64,000 bases of DNA, taken from the NCBI GenBank assembly GCA_027488785.1, contig JAIYAY010000026.1, positions 124,001 to 188,000 of the forward strand, written 5' to 3'. The position numbers and the translations under genes were made by a program. Under the pieces are notes generated by a model that ran no database searches, was not told the DNA's origin, and saw nothing but the letters and a program-made list of their open reading frames with translations. Source of the DNA: Sphingomonadales bacterium (GTDB lineage Bacteria > Pseudomonadota > Alphaproteobacteria > Sphingomonadales > Sphingomonadaceae). How positions within the stretch are numbered: the stretch's first letter is position 1; every line of letters starts with the position of its first letter. Shown piece by piece: positions 26,736-36,958 of this stretch.

Positions 26736-28286
26736 ATGCTTGATGCTGCTACAACTGCCCAGCTAAAAACCTATCTGGCAAATCTGCGCACGCCCGTTGA
26801 ACTGATCGCGACTGTGGACGACAGCGCAAAGTCTGCCGAAATGCGCACGCTGGTTGAAACAGTGGTCGAGCAATCCCCTTTGTTGTCGGCGCGCTATGAC
26901 GGTCATGCCGACCGCGTGCCTTCTTTTGCTATTCGCCGTGCCGATGGCACAGCCGAAACGCATTTTGCTGGCCTACCGCTTGGCCATGAATTTACATCAT
27001 TAGTGCTCGCATTGTTGCATATGGGTGGTCACCCGCCAAAGGAAGAGGCAGAGCTGCTCGATTCCGTGAAGGCGCTTGAAGGCACGTTCAAATTTGAGAC
27101 TTTTTTCTCTTTGTCCTGCCAGAATTGTCCTGATGTTATTCAAGCTATAAACATCATGGCTGCGCTCAACCCCGGCGTAAGCCATGTGGCAATTGACGGC
27201 GCGATGTTCCGTGAAGAGGTTGAAACACGTAAGGTCATGGCCGTACCAGCGGTGTACTTAAACGGCGAACCATTTGGCCAAGGCCGCATGGACCTGTCGC
27301 AGATCATGGCAAAGCTTGACACTGGCACGATTGCTCGTGCGGCGGAAAAGATCGCAGCCAAGGAGCCATTTGAGGTTCTGGTCGTCGGCGGCGGCCCTGC
27401 TGGCGCGGCAGCAGCGATTTACGCCGCGCGTAAGGGCATTCGGACAGGTGTCGTGGCAGAACGCTTCGGCGGGCAGGTTCTGGATACCATGGGTATCGAA
27501 AATTTCATTTCGGTTCAGCACACAGAAGGGCCAAAGCTTGCTGCCCAGCTAGAGCAGCATGTCCGCGAATATGACGTCGATATCATGAACTTACAATCAG
27601 CCACGGAATTGATTCCTGCTGGCGCGGATGGTCTGCACGAAGTCAAACTCGAAAGCGGTGCATCGTTGAAGGCGCGCACTTTAATCCTATCGACCGGCGC
27701 GCGCTGGCGACAAATGGGCGTGCCCGGCGAAGAAGAATATCGTAACCGAGGTGTCGCTTATTGTCCGCATTGCGATGGTCCTTTGTACAAGGGCAAGCGC
27801 ACCGCGGTCATTGGCGGTGGCAACTCTGGTGTTGAGGCGGCAATCGACCTTGCCGGTATCGTCGCGCATGTCACATTGATCGAATTTGACTCGCAGTTGC
27901 GCGCCGACGCTGTGTTGCAGAAGAAGCTCCGCAGCCTGCCCAACGTAGATATCATCACCTCGGCGCTCAGCACTGAAGTCATTGGCGACGGTGAGAAGGT
28001 TCAGGCTTTGGCTTACACCGATAGAAACACCGACGTGTCCCATCGTATCGATCTGGATGGCATTTTTGTACAGATTGGCTTGGTTCCCAATACTGAATGG
28101 CTCAAAGGTCCGCTAACATTGTCGCCGCGCGGGGAAATTGAAGTCGACGCGCATAATGCAACGAATATTCCTGGCGTGTTTGCCGCGGGTGATGTCACAA
28201 CTGTTCCGTATAAGCAGATCATCGTCGCAATGGGCGAAGGTACAAAGGCCGCCTTGTCGGCATTTGACCATATCATCCGGCATTGA
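26736..28286 (+). CDS. ahpF: alkyl hydroperoxide reductase subunit F
   Basis: FAD/NAD(P)H disulfide reductase that recycles AhpC. The ATG at 26736 gives 516 residues, normal for AhpF. The N-terminal glutaredoxin-like module has a redox pair Cys128/Cys131 (SLSCQNCPD). The flavin Rossmann motif is [19 protein letters not shown], and the thioredoxin-reductase-like pair Cys343/Cys346 is in YCPHCDGP. The NAD(P) motif [17 protein letters not shown] and the C-terminal [17 protein letters not shown] follow. The upstream TTG at 26697 is unlikely. Confidence 0.96.
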   Translation: MLDAATTAQLKTYLANLRTPVELIATVDDSAKSAEMRTLVETVVEQSPLLSARYDGHADRVPSFAIRRADGTAETHFAGLPLGHEFTSLVLALLHMGGHPPKEEAELLDSVKALEGTFKFETFFSLSCQNCPDVIQAINIMAALNPGVSHVAIDGAMFREEVETRKVMAVPAVYLNGEPFGQGRMDLSQIMAKLDTGTIARAAEKIAAKEPFEVLVVGGGPAGAAAAIYAARKGIRTGVVAERFGGQVLDTMGIENFISVQHTEGPKLAAQLEQHVREYDVDIMNLQSATELIPAGADGLHEVKLESGASLKARTLILSTGARWRQMGVPGEEEYRNRGVAYCPHCDGPLYKGKRTAVIGGGNSGVEAAIDLAGIVAHVTLIEFDSQLRADAVLQKKLRSLPNVDIITSALSTEVIGDGEKVQALAYTDRNTDVSHRIDLDGIFVQIGLVPNTEWLKGPLTLSPRGEIEVDAHNATNIPGVFAAGDVTTVPYKQIIVAMGEGTKAALSAFDHIIRH

Positions 28287-28305
28287 TGGAAAGATAAGGC
28301 AATGT

Positions 28306-28319
28306 GGCCAAGCTTGGCC
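28306..28319. repeat. perfect palindrome after ahpF
   Basis: GGCCAAGCTTGGCC is a 14-base palindrome about 20 bases after the ahpF stop, flanked by GCAA/TTGC that could extend a stem. It has no T-run. It may be a 3'-end structure of the ahpCF message. Confidence 0.4.
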
Positions 28320-28453
28320 CGCTTGCTGCCAAACAGAACAGGGTTTTCTCACAGAAAAACTGCATTTGTCGAAAATGACTGGTCGATTGGGTTAAGTTCC
28401 GCCAACAGCAAGATTGATGTTTTCTAATTTCTGAACCTCCAACCGGTGAAAAA

Positions 28454-29500
28454 ATGCGTAAGCCAATCATTCTGTCATTGATGTTCTGTGTGGCCGCATG
28501 TGGTGGCGGCGAAGAAAAACGCGAGCGCCCTTCACCTCTGGTTACAATTGGCGCAGCATCCACGCATGAATTTTCGGATGTCTACGTTGCCGTGGGAACG
28601 GCCAATGCAAATGAGCAAGTTTCGGTTCGGGCCCCAGTCACCGAACGGATAATGCGGCTCGGTTTTTCTGACGGTGACTATGTGCAAAAGGGACAAATGC
28701 TTGCCGTTCTTGCGCAAGGTCAGGAAACGGCGTCTCTTGCTAGTGCGCAAGCCCGTGCGCGCGAAGCCGAGCAGCAACTAAAGCGCATCAGCGAACTTCA
28801 CCGCCGTGGTTTTGCAACCAATGCAAGTTTGGACGCGCAAACGGCCTCTGCAAGTGCGGCAAAGGCGCTAGCAAATGAGGCACGTGCGTCGATTGGCGAC
28901 CGTGTCGTGCGTGCGCCGTTTTCCGGCTATGTATCGTTGCGCCGAATCTCCGTGGGCGCAGTGGTCAGTGCTGGAGACGAAATCGCTGCAGTGAGCGACC
29001 TGAGTTCCATCAAGCTCGACTTTAATGTGCCAGAGACGATGCTTGCCAACGTCCGGGTGGGTCAAATCATCACGGCAAAGGCTGCTGCTTTTCCAGACTA
29101 TGTCGCGTCGGGTCAGATTACCGCTATTGACCCCGTCATCAATCCTCAAACTCGCACAGCAACATTGCGTGCCGTTTTACCCAACCGCAATTCCATATTA
29201 AAACCCGGCATGCTGTTATCAGTAACACTAGCGTCGAAAAATCGTACGGCCCCCGCCGTGCCTGAACTTTCCTTAGTCCGCGAAGGCGATACCAGCTTTG
29301 TCTACACTGTGGGATCTGACCTTAAGGTAAAGCGCACACCCGTCAAAACCGGCACGCGCGATGACAATTTGGTCGAAATTATTGAGGGCCTGAAAGTGGG
29401 TGACAAAATCGTAACCGAAGGCGTGGTAAAGCTTTCTGATGGCACCACTGTGCGGACAGGCCCAGCCAAAGCCAGCGGCGTTCAAGCCAAAGCGCGCTGA
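28454..29500 (+). CDS. RND efflux periplasmic adaptor subunit (lipoprotein)
   Basis: 348 residues. The signal peptide ends in lipobox VAAC, so the protein is probably anchored to the inner membrane by Cys17. HlyD-type layout: barrel-sandwich halves (VRAPVTERIMRLGFSDGDYVQKGQMLAVL and VRAPFSGYVSLRRISVGAVVSAGDEI) around an Ala-rich alpha-helical hairpin, followed by a beta-barrel domain (IDPVINPQTRTATLRA). It pairs with the permease 12 bases downstream. The exported substrate cannot be inferred. Confidence 0.93.
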   Translation: MRKPIILSLMFCVAACGGGEEKRERPSPLVTIGAASTHEFSDVYVAVGTANANEQVSVRAPVTERIMRLGFSDGDYVQKGQMLAVLAQGQETASLASAQARAREAEQQLKRISELHRRGFATNASLDAQTASASAAKALANEARASIGDRVVRAPFSGYVSLRRISVGAVVSAGDEIAAVSDLSSIKLDFNVPETMLANVRVGQIITAKAAAFPDYVASGQITAIDPVINPQTRTATLRAVLPNRNSILKPGMLLSVTLASKNRTAPAVPELSLVREGDTSFVYTVGSDLKVKRTPVKTGTRDDNLVEIIEGLKVGDKIVTEGVVKLSDGTTVRTGPAKASGVQAKAR

Positions 29501-29512
29501 TGTTCGTCTGAC

Positions 29513-32500
29513 ATGAAGCTCTCCGACACTTCTGTTCGCAGACCCGTATTCGCAGCCGTCATTGCGATTTTAATGGTGCTCGTCGGCGTTGTCGGGTTTT
29601 TAAGTCTGCCCGTCCGCGAATATCCGGACACAGATCCGCCAATCGTATCTGTCGAGACAATCTACACTGGCGCAGCCGCGACGGTCGTAGAATCGCGCGT
29701 GACGCAAGTCCTCGAAAACTCACTTGCTGGTATTGAGGGGATTCAGACCATTACATCGCGTTCACGCGATGGGCAGTCAGACATAACCATCGAATTTGCG
29801 CCGGGTCGCTCGGTAGACAGTGCCGCCAATGATGTCCGTGACCGTGTCGGTGGGGCGGCGGACGATTTGCCCGAAGAAGTGCTGCCGCCCGAAGTGCGCA
29901 AAGTTGATGCGGATGCATCGCCAATCCTGTTTCTCGTCGTGTCGAAGCCAGGTTGGTCGCGGCTTGAACTCAGCGATTATGTCGATCGCAATCTCGTTGA
30001 CCGCTTTTCGTCTATCAACGGCGTAGCCCGGGTATTTGTAGGTGGCGAAGCAAGGCCATCCATGCGGATCTGGCTTCAGCCTGATCGCTTGGCGGCATTG
30101 GGTCTAACGCCGAGCGACATTGAAAATGCCTTGCGCAGCCAAAATGTTGAACTTCCCGCTGGTCGACTTGAATCGACTGATCAAAATGTCACGCTGCGGG
30201 TGAGCCGCCCCTTTGGTACGGAAGATGAATTTCGCCAGTTAATCGTCGCGCGGGGCGCAGATGGATCATTAACGCGACTGGGTGATATTGCGCGGGTCGA
30301 AACTGGTCCGGAAAATCCATACGCGGCGTTCCGCCTAAATGGGGAATCAGCATTAGGCATGGGTATTGTGCGCCAATCCGGCGCGAACACACTGGCCGTG
30401 GCAGAGAGCGCGAAAAAACTCGCTGAGCAAATCAAGCCCACTTTGCCGCAAGGCATGACAATCACGGTTGGCTCCGATGACTCGCTTTTCATTAGCAAGG
30501 CAATCAGCAGTGTGTGGATTACCTTGGCCGAAGCAGCAGCGCTGGTTGTCTTGGTCATTTTCCTGTTTTTGGGCAGTTGGCGCGCGACCATCATTCCTGC
30601 TGTGACGGTGCCCATTTGCTTGCTCGCAACTTTCGCAGTCCTGTGGTTCCTTGGCTTTTCGATTAACTTGTTGACGCTATTGGCAATGGTGCTGGCCATC
30701 GGCCTTGTTGTCGATGACGCCATTGTTGTGCTTGAAAACGTCTATCACCGCATTGAACAAGGCGAGCCGCCCTTGGTCGCAGCGGTAACCGGAACACGCC
30801 AAGTGGCATTTGCCGTTATCTCCACTACCGTTGTGGTGTGCGCCGTCTTTGTGCCGGTGATGTTCCTCGCTGGCCAGACGGGCTTGCTTTTCCGCGAACT
30901 GGCGGGTGCGATGATTGCGGCCATTGCATTTTCGGGTTTTGTCGCCCTCAGCCTTGCCCCCATGCTATGTTCCAAGCTGCTGAAACAAGAAGAACGGGGT
31001 CGCGTCGCCAAATGGGTCGATGACAAGTTCCAGCGGCTTGAGCGGCGTTATGCGCATCTGTTGTCATTGGTCATCGCAAAACCATTGGTCACATTGATTA
31101 GCGTGCTTGGTTTCCTTTTTTGCGCTGGATTTCTATTCACGACATTACAATCCGAGCTCGCACCAGCGGAAGATGTCGGCATATTGAACGCCAACATTTC
31201 TGCACCTGAAGGCACTGGCTTTGAAGCCATGGACAAGTACATGCTGCAGGCATCAGAACCGATTGTGAAGCTAATCGACAAGGGTACGGTGCGATCCATC
31301 ATTCAACGCACGCCTGGCGGATTTGGGCCCAGTGACGATTTCAACAGTGGGACGTTTATCGTCTTTTTGAAGCCGTGGGACGAACGCACGGAAAAAACTG
31401 AAGATGTCGTCGCACAAGTGAACAAGATCCTCGCGGAATTACCTGCCGTTCGCGGCAATGCTTCCGTACGCTCGTCTATCGGCCGTGGACGGGGTCAGCC
31501 GATAAATTTCGTGATTGCAGGCTCCACATATGAATCGCTCAGCATAGCTCGCGACCGCATATTGGCCGCCGCAAACGAAAATCCTGGTCTGGTGAATATG
31601 GATTCCGACTATAAGGAAACCAAACCCCAGATGGAGATTCAGGTCGACACTGCCCGCGCGGGCGACCTTGGCATCTCCGTCGCGGAGGTAAGCCAGGCAT
31701 TACAAACGCTTTTGGGTTCACGCCGCGTATCGACCTATTTGGATCGCGGCGAAGAATATCGCGTCATCGTGCAGGCAGATGCAGCGGACCGCGCCACTGC
31801 CGAAAGCCTTGCTGCAATCCAGCTTCGGACGCGTGATGGATCATTGGTGTCGCTCGCCAACCTCATAAAATATACCGAGACTGCAGGCGCGCGCGATTTA
31901 GGTCGCTACAATAAGCTGCGCGCTATCACGCTTCAGGGTGGCCTTGCGCCCGGCTATACTATGGGGGAGGCTTTGGCCTTTTTGGAAGAGCAAGCCGCTG
32001 CATCTCCAGAGGTTCTGGCGGTTGGGTATCGCGGTGAAAGTCAGGCCTTTAAAGAAACCGGCGGCTCCATCATGCTGGTATTCTTACTGACCATCCTTCT
32101 CGTGTATCTCGTACTTGCTGCGCAATTTGAAAGCTTTGTGCACCCCATCACCATCATTATGACGGTGCCATTGGCGGTAGGTGGCGGCATCATTGGCCTT
32201 GCGCTCACGGGCATGACATTGAACCTCTATAGCCAGATTGGCATTGTGATGCTTGTCGGCCTAGCAGCCAAGAACGGAATTCTGATCGTCGAATTTGCCA
32301 ACCAGTTGCGTGACGAAGGTATCGAGATATTGGAGGCCGTTCAACAAGCCGCGACCCGTCGTTTACGACCCATTCTGATGACATCGATTGCGACTGTATT
32401 TGGAGCAATTCCATTGGCTATTGCGAGTGGTGCGGGTGGTGCTGCGCGGTCCGCCATTGGTGTGGTGATTGTTTTCGGCGTGACATTGGCGACGTTCATC

Positions 32501-32617
32501 ACACTCATACTCATCCCAATCATTTATGCGCGGCTTGCCAAATATACAGGCTCACCCGAGGCAGTATCGCGTCGCTTGGCAAAAGAAATGAAAATGCACG
32601 AAGCGCCATTGCCTTAA
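29513..32617 (+). CDS. RND efflux transporter permease
   Basis: 1034 residues with the AcrB/MexB-like layout of 12 membrane helices and two large periplasmic loops. SVRRPVFAAVIAILMVLVG starts TM1. Two acidic residues in LAIGLVVDDAIVVLENVYHRIE (TM4) fit the proton relay, and GLAAKNGILIVEFANQLRDEG and RLRPILMTSIATVFGAIPLA mark the second half. It uses the proton-motive force to export small molecules. No outer-membrane channel gene is adjacent, so a TolC-like partner must be encoded elsewhere. Confidence 0.95.
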   Translation: MKLSDTSVRRPVFAAVIAILMVLVGVVGFLSLPVREYPDTDPPIVSVETIYTGAAATVVESRVTQVLENSLAGIEGIQTITSRSRDGQSDITIEFAPGRSVDSAANDVRDRVGGAADDLPEEVLPPEVRKVDADASPILFLVVSKPGWSRLELSDYVDRNLVDRFSSINGVARVFVGGEARPSMRIWLQPDRLAALGLTPSDIENALRSQNVELPAGRLESTDQNVTLRVSRPFGTEDEFRQLIVARGADGSLTRLGDIARVETGPENPYAAFRLNGESALGMGIVRQSGANTLAVAESAKKLAEQIKPTLPQGMTITVGSDDSLFISKAISSVWITLAEAAALVVLVIFLFLGSWRATIIPAVTVPICLLATFAVLWFLGFSINLLTLLAMVLAIGLVVDDAIVVLENVYHRIEQGEPPLVAAVTGTRQVAFAVISTTVVVCAVFVPVMFLAGQTGLLFRELAGAMIAAIAFSGFVALSLAPMLCSKLLKQEERGRVAKWVDDKFQRLERRYAHLLSLVIAKPLVTLISVLGFLFCAGFLFTTLQSELAPAEDVGILNANISAPEGTGFEAMDKYMLQASEPIVKLIDKGTVRSIIQRTPGGFGPSDDFNSGTFIVFLKPWDERTEKTEDVVAQVNKILAELPAVRGNASVRSSIGRGRGQPINFVIAGSTYESLSIARDRILAAANENPGLVNMDSDYKETKPQMEIQVDTARAGDLGISVAEVSQALQTLLGSRRVSTYLDRGEEYRVIVQADAADRATAESLAAIQLRTRDGSLVSLANLIKYTETAGARDLGRYNKLRAITLQGGLAPGYTMGEALAFLEEQAAASPEVLAVGYRGESQAFKETGGSIMLVFLLTILLVYLVLAAQFESFVHPITIIMTVPLAVGGGIIGLALTGMTLNLYSQIGIVMLVGLAAKNGILIVEFANQLRDEGIEILEAVQQAATRRLRPILMTSIATVFGAIPLAIASGAGGAARSAIGVVIVFGVTLATFITLILIPIIYARLAKYTGSPEAVSRRLAKEMKMHEAPLP

Positions 32618-32717
32618 CGTACATTACCCTGAACAATACACATAAAAAATTCGTTATTTTTTAATATGTTATTTTTATCTATGATCCTGGCGCAGTCCGA
32701 GGTTGCAGGGGTCGTAG

Positions 32718-33836
32718 ATGTACAAGAATATAGTGATTTTCGGCACGCGGCCCGAGGCCATTAAACTGTTCCCGGTTATAAATGCCCTGTGGCAATATCC
32801 GGATATGCACACAGAAGTCTTGGTCAGCGGACAACATAGGCAGATGCTGGATCAAGTGCTGTCGATAAGCGGCATTGTACCAGATTATGATCTAGACCTC
32901 ATGCGCCGGGGACAATCCCTCGATACGATCACGGTGCGCCTGCTGCAGACAATTGGGAGCGTTCTTGACCGCGCGAAACCCGACCGCGTCATCGTACAGG
33001 GCGATACCGTAACGGCGATGGTCGGCGCGTTGGCCGCATATTATCGCAAAATTCCGGTGAGCCATGTCGAAGCGGGATTGCGTAGCCAGGATATCTACCA
33101 ACCCTGGCCCGAAGAGGTAAATCGCAAGATTATTGGCAATATTGCCCATCAGCATTTCGCCGCGACCGAGATGTCGGCAGCGGCATTACGAGCAGAATCT
33201 ATTCCTACCAATCATATCTTTGTAACGGGCAATTCCGTGATTGACGCGCTGCATTGGGTCTTGAAGCGCATTGCCCAAGATCCGTCGCTCATTCGCGGCC
33301 TTGCGCCATTGGAGGCCCGGTTTCATGGTCGAAAAATTATCGGCATCACCGCCCACCGCCGAGAGAATTTTGGTGCAGGCATGGTGAATATAGCTGCGGC
33401 TATAAAAGCCATCGCCGCGCGCGACGACGTCGCCTGTATCTTTCCTGTCCATATGAACCCGCATGTCCGTAGGGTCATGCATGCTGCTTTGGGGGAGTTG
33501 CCCAATGTCGCGATAATTGAACCGCTGGATTACCCCAATTTTGCCCGGCTCCTGTCAATAAGCCATATCATTCTAACGGACAGCGGCGGTGTTCAAGAAG
33601 AAGCCCCTGCGCTCGGCAAACCCGTATTGGTCCTGCGCGAAACCACCGAACGTGTCGAAAGCGTTACAACAGGAATAGCAAAACTCATCGGGATAGATAC
33701 CCAGCGGATTATTTGCGAAATTTCGACACTTTTGGACGATGACACTGCTTACGCTGCGATGGCCCGTGGGCAATATTCCTTTGGCGATGGGCATGCGAGC
33801 CAGCGAATAGCCGAGATTATCTCGAACGCACGGTAA
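32718..33836 (+). CDS. wecB: UDP-N-acetylglucosamine 2-epimerase (non-hydrolysing)
   Basis: Interconverts UDP-GlcNAc and UDP-ManNAc, a precursor of surface polysaccharides. 372 residues, full length. GTRPEAIKLFPVI at the N-terminus, VQGDTVTAM, SHVEAGLRS, ITAHRRENFG and LTDSGGVQEEAPALGKPVLVLRETTERVE are the family signatures. It precedes ugd by 146 bases. No glycosyltransferases are adjacent. Confidence 0.95.
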   Translation: MYKNIVIFGTRPEAIKLFPVINALWQYPDMHTEVLVSGQHRQMLDQVLSISGIVPDYDLDLMRRGQSLDTITVRLLQTIGSVLDRAKPDRVIVQGDTVTAMVGALAAYYRKIPVSHVEAGLRSQDIYQPWPEEVNRKIIGNIAHQHFAATEMSAAALRAESIPTNHIFVTGNSVIDALHWVLKRIAQDPSLIRGLAPLEARFHGRKIIGITAHRRENFGAGMVNIAAAIKAIAARDDVACIFPVHMNPHVRRVMHAALGELPNVAIIEPLDYPNFARLLSISHIILTDSGGVQEEAPALGKPVLVLRETTERVESVTTGIAKLIGIDTQRIICEISTLLDDDTAYAAMARGQYSFGDGHASQRIAEIISNAR

Positions 33837-33848
33837 CGATAATCCCTT

Positions 33849-33870
33849 AGTATCGCTCCAATGCGATACT
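33849..33870 (+). terminator. hairpin after wecB
   Basis: A perfect 8-bp stem AGTATCGC / GCGATACT with a six-base loop, 12 bases after the wecB stop. No strong T-run follows, so terminator function is tentative. Confidence 0.4.
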
Positions 33871-33982
33871 TCGATTGCCCATGCAGACTTCGTCTTCAAA
33901 CCAAATGTGCCAACACTTGTTCCTGACCAAATAACGTCATAAGGCGCTGCTATTAGACGACAGTCTGAAAGAGGGATATCCA

Positions 33983-35284
33983 ATGAAAATTGCTATGATC
34001 GGTTCGGGCTATGTCGGCCTTGTGTCTGGCGCGTGCTTTGCTGATTTCGGCCATGACGTTGTCTGCGTTGACAAGGATGAGACCAAGATTGCCCGCTTAC
34101 AGGCGAATATCATGCCGATTTACGAGCCTGGCCTCGACGCACTTGTCAAAACCAACGTCGATGCAGGCCGGTTAAGCTTTTCCACGGATGTTACAGAGGC
34201 GGTCAAAGGGTGCGATGCGGTTTTCATCGCCGTGGGCACGCCGTCGCGCCGTGGTGATGGCCATGCCGACTTAAGCTATGTCTATGCCGCTGCCGAAGAA
34301 CTGGCGCGCGCAATCGACCCGCGCACGGTTGTTGTTACAAAATCGACTGTTCCGGTGGGTACGGGCGACGAGGTCGAACGGATCATCCGCGAAACCAACC
34401 CTGATTTGGACTTTGCGGTGGTATCCAACCCCGAATTCTTACGCGAAGGCGCGGCCATTGGTGACTTTAAACGCCCCGACCGTATTGTTGTCGGAAGCGA
34501 TGTCGAATGGGCCCGCGATGTTATGCGCGCGGTGTATCGTCCGCTCTTCCTCAACGAATCGCCCTTATTGTTCACCAGCCGCCGTTCGTCGGAATTGATC
34601 AAATATGCCGCCAATGCATTTTTGGCGACGAAGATCACCTTCATTAATGAAATGGCGGATCTCTGTGAGAAATTGGGTGCGAACGTGCAAGACGTGTCGC
34701 GCGGCATTGGTCTCGATAACCGTATCGGATCGAAGTTCTTACACGCTGGCCCTGGCTATGGCGGCAGTTGCTTTCCAAAGGACACTCTCGCGCTCCTCAA
34801 GACCGCGCAGGACCATGAAACGCCTGTTCGGGTGGTTGAGGCCGTGGTGCAGGCAAATGACCTTAGAAAGCGCGCTATGGGCCGCAAAATCATCACGGCG
34901 CTGGGCGGCGATGTCCGCGGCCTGAAGATCGGCCTGCTTGGCCTTACATTTAAGCCCAATACCGACGATATGCGCGATGCGCCGTCGATCGCGATTGTCC
35001 AAACTTTGCTCGATGCCGGCGCAATCGTGCACGCGCATGATCCCGAAGGTATGGAAGAAGCGGCCAAGATCCTGCCCGAGGTGATCATGGCAAGCAGTGC
35101 CTATGACGCGGCGCAAGATGCCCATGCGGTAGCCTTGATCACCGAATGGGACGCCTATCGCGCACTTGACCTGAAGAAACTACACGCCGCCATGGCGGGC
35201 GATGTCCTTGTCGATTTGCGGAACATCTATCGACCTGAAGACACAGCGGCTGCAGGGTTTAAATATGTCAGCGTAGGGCGCTAA
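33983..35284 (+). CDS. ugd: UDP-glucose 6-dehydrogenase
   Basis: Oxidises UDP-glucose to UDP-glucuronate with two NAD+. 433 residues. The N-terminal Rossmann motif is MIGSGYVGLVSGACFADFGH, followed by KSTVPVGTG and NPEFLREGAAI. The catalytic Cys263 is in HAGPGYGGSCFPKDTLAL, which favours the UDP-glucose enzyme over UDP-ManNAc dehydrogenase. The C-terminal domain has GLTFKPNTDDMRDAPS. AGAGGGA precedes the ATG. Together with WecB it supplies nucleotide sugars for envelope or exopolysaccharide. Confidence 0.95.
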   Translation: MKIAMIGSGYVGLVSGACFADFGHDVVCVDKDETKIARLQANIMPIYEPGLDALVKTNVDAGRLSFSTDVTEAVKGCDAVFIAVGTPSRRGDGHADLSYVYAAAEELARAIDPRTVVVTKSTVPVGTGDEVERIIRETNPDLDFAVVSNPEFLREGAAIGDFKRPDRIVVGSDVEWARDVMRAVYRPLFLNESPLLFTSRRSSELIKYAANAFLATKITFINEMADLCEKLGANVQDVSRGIGLDNRIGSKFLHAGPGYGGSCFPKDTLALLKTAQDHETPVRVVEAVVQANDLRKRAMGRKIITALGGDVRGLKIGLLGLTFKPNTDDMRDAPSIAIVQTLLDAGAIVHAHDPEGMEEAAKILPEVIMASSAYDAAQDAHAVALITEWDAYRALDLKKLHAAMAGDVLVDLRNIYRPEDTAAAGFKYVSVGR

Positions 35285-35302
35285 TTTCACTTGTCAGTGG
35301 CG

Positions 35303-36862
35303 TTAGTTTACCTGCCGCTCAAAACCAGCCCAATATGGCGCGCGTAAATCCTTGCGCAGGATTTTACCCGAGGCATTGCGCGGCAACGCCGCAATGATGT
35401 CGACCGAACGCGGAACCTTGAACCCAGCAATACGCTCGCGTGCCCATCCAATGACGCTCTCCACATCAATTTGTGCGCCGGGTTTGGGAACGCATACCGC
35501 CTTCACCGTTTCCCCCCATTTGGCGTCCGGCACGCCAATAACGGCAACCTCCAATATATCAGGATGCCCGTAAATCGCGCTTTCGACTTCAGCAGGATAA
35601 ACATTTTCACCGCCGGTAATGATCATGTCTTTCACGCGGTCGTGGATATACAAATATCCGTCTTCATCCAGATATCCAGCATCACCGGTTTTAATCCAGC
35701 CGCCATCGGCAACGGTGCCTTTTGTGGCATCGGGTAAGTTCCAATAGCCAATCATATTGTTCGACGACCGCGTCCAAATCTCACCCACTTCGCCCACCGG
35801 AACATCGTTCCCTGCACCATCCACCACACGCAATTCGACGCCAGGTAGCGGCTTACCGGCCGAACGCATCCGTTTATTGCCATTCGGATCATGGTCCTCG
35901 GGCGGCAACATGCAGATGGTACCAGTCGTCTCCGTCATACCGTAGACCTGGATAAATTCTGCGCTGAACACATCCATGCACTGGCGCAACAGTTCCAGCG
36001 GAATAGGCGCGGCGCCGTAGAGGATGTATTTAAGGCGGCTATAATCGACGCTGCGACAACGCGGGTGGTTGACCATCATTTGTAGCGCGGCGGGGACGAT
36101 AAAAAGCCGCGTTGCACCGCCCTTCTCAATTGCGTCAAAGACGGAATCTGGCGAAAACTCAGCCTGTACGAGCGCTGGCAGACCTGACGCCATGGCCATG
36201 ATACCTAGACCGGTTCCCCCAATATGCGCGCAGGGCATCGCGATAAGGACGACCTCATCATCGTCCCATTTGCTATAGGCATGCGCCTCTTCGGCAGCAT
36301 ATTTACGCAGCGCGAACAGGTTCCGGTTCGAAAGCACTGCGCCTTTGGGATTACCCGTCGTGCCCGAGGTGTAGAGTTGCAGCGCGGCGTCATCAGGGCC
36401 AGCAGGTTCAAACGCAACGCGCGTCGAGGCGTCAATCATTGCGCGAGCTTCCTCTTCGGCTATGACCCGATCAACACCAGCTATATCCTGGGCCAGAGCG
36501 TGCACGCCCGCCTCAAATCCCTGCCCCGCAAAGAGCACGCGTGCGCCCGTGTCCTTGGCGATATAGGCCCATTCCGCAGGCGCAAGACGCCATCCGACGG
36601 GCACCATGACCACACCTATCCGCGCCGCGCCGTAAAAAAGGGCAAAATATAGATCGCTGTTTTTGCCAATCCAGGCAATCCGGTCGCCCTTCTTTAGACC
36701 TAACCCAAGCAGCATCGCGACGATCTTCGCGGTACGCTCCTCCAACTGGCCATAAGTGAAATGGCGGTCATCCTGCGAAAGCGCGACCCAGTCAGGCCGT
36801 TCCGCCGCCCAGTGCGTCAAAAAACCATCAAAGCTTACTATGTCGTAGCTGGCAACGGCCAT
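35303..36862 (-). CDS. AMP-dependent acyl-CoA synthetase/ligase
   Basis: 519 residues of the ANL superfamily, which activates a carboxylic acid to its acyl-CoA through an acyl-AMP. The P-loop-like LYTSGTTGNPKGAVLSNRN, QVYGMTETTG, the hinge motif near GDAGYLDEDGYLYIHDRVKDMIITGGENVYPAEVE and the C-terminal PRNASGKILRKDL with the catalytic Lys are all visible. GGAGAG upstream supports the ATG at 36862. The substrate is not predictable; it could feed the acyl-CoA operon at 11-20 kb, but it is not linked to it. Confidence 0.92.
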   Translation of the reverse strand: MAVASYDIVSFDGFLTHWAAERPDWVALSQDDRHFTYGQLEERTAKIVAMLLGLGLKKGDRIAWIGKNSDLYFALFYGAARIGVVMVPVGWRLAPAEWAYIAKDTGARVLFAGQGFEAGVHALAQDIAGVDRVIAEEEARAMIDASTRVAFEPAGPDDAALQLYTSGTTGNPKGAVLSNRNLFALRKYAAEEAHAYSKWDDDEVVLIAMPCAHIGGTGLGIMAMASGLPALVQAEFSPDSVFDAIEKGGATRLFIVPAALQMMVNHPRCRSVDYSRLKYILYGAAPIPLELLRQCMDVFSAEFIQVYGMTETTGTICMLPPEDHDPNGNKRMRSAGKPLPGVELRVVDGAGNDVPVGEVGEIWTRSSNNMIGYWNLPDATKGTVADGGWIKTGDAGYLDEDGYLYIHDRVKDMIITGGENVYPAEVESAIYGHPDILEVAVIGVPDAKWGETVKAVCVPKPGAQIDVESVIGWARERIAGFKVPRSVDIIAALPRNASGKILRKDLRAPYWAGFERQVN

Positions 36863-36958
36863 GTCATTCTCTCCTAACATTGGCCATTTTTTCGCAGCGG
36901 CCTGATGCAATGTGTTGAGAGATTATAGCGGCATGTCAATATTGTGATTTGCTGACGA

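Noticed and set aside
32618-32717. A/T-rich stretch after the RND permease as a terminator
   Set aside because: There are T-runs but no convincing GC stem; possibly the wecB promoter region instead.
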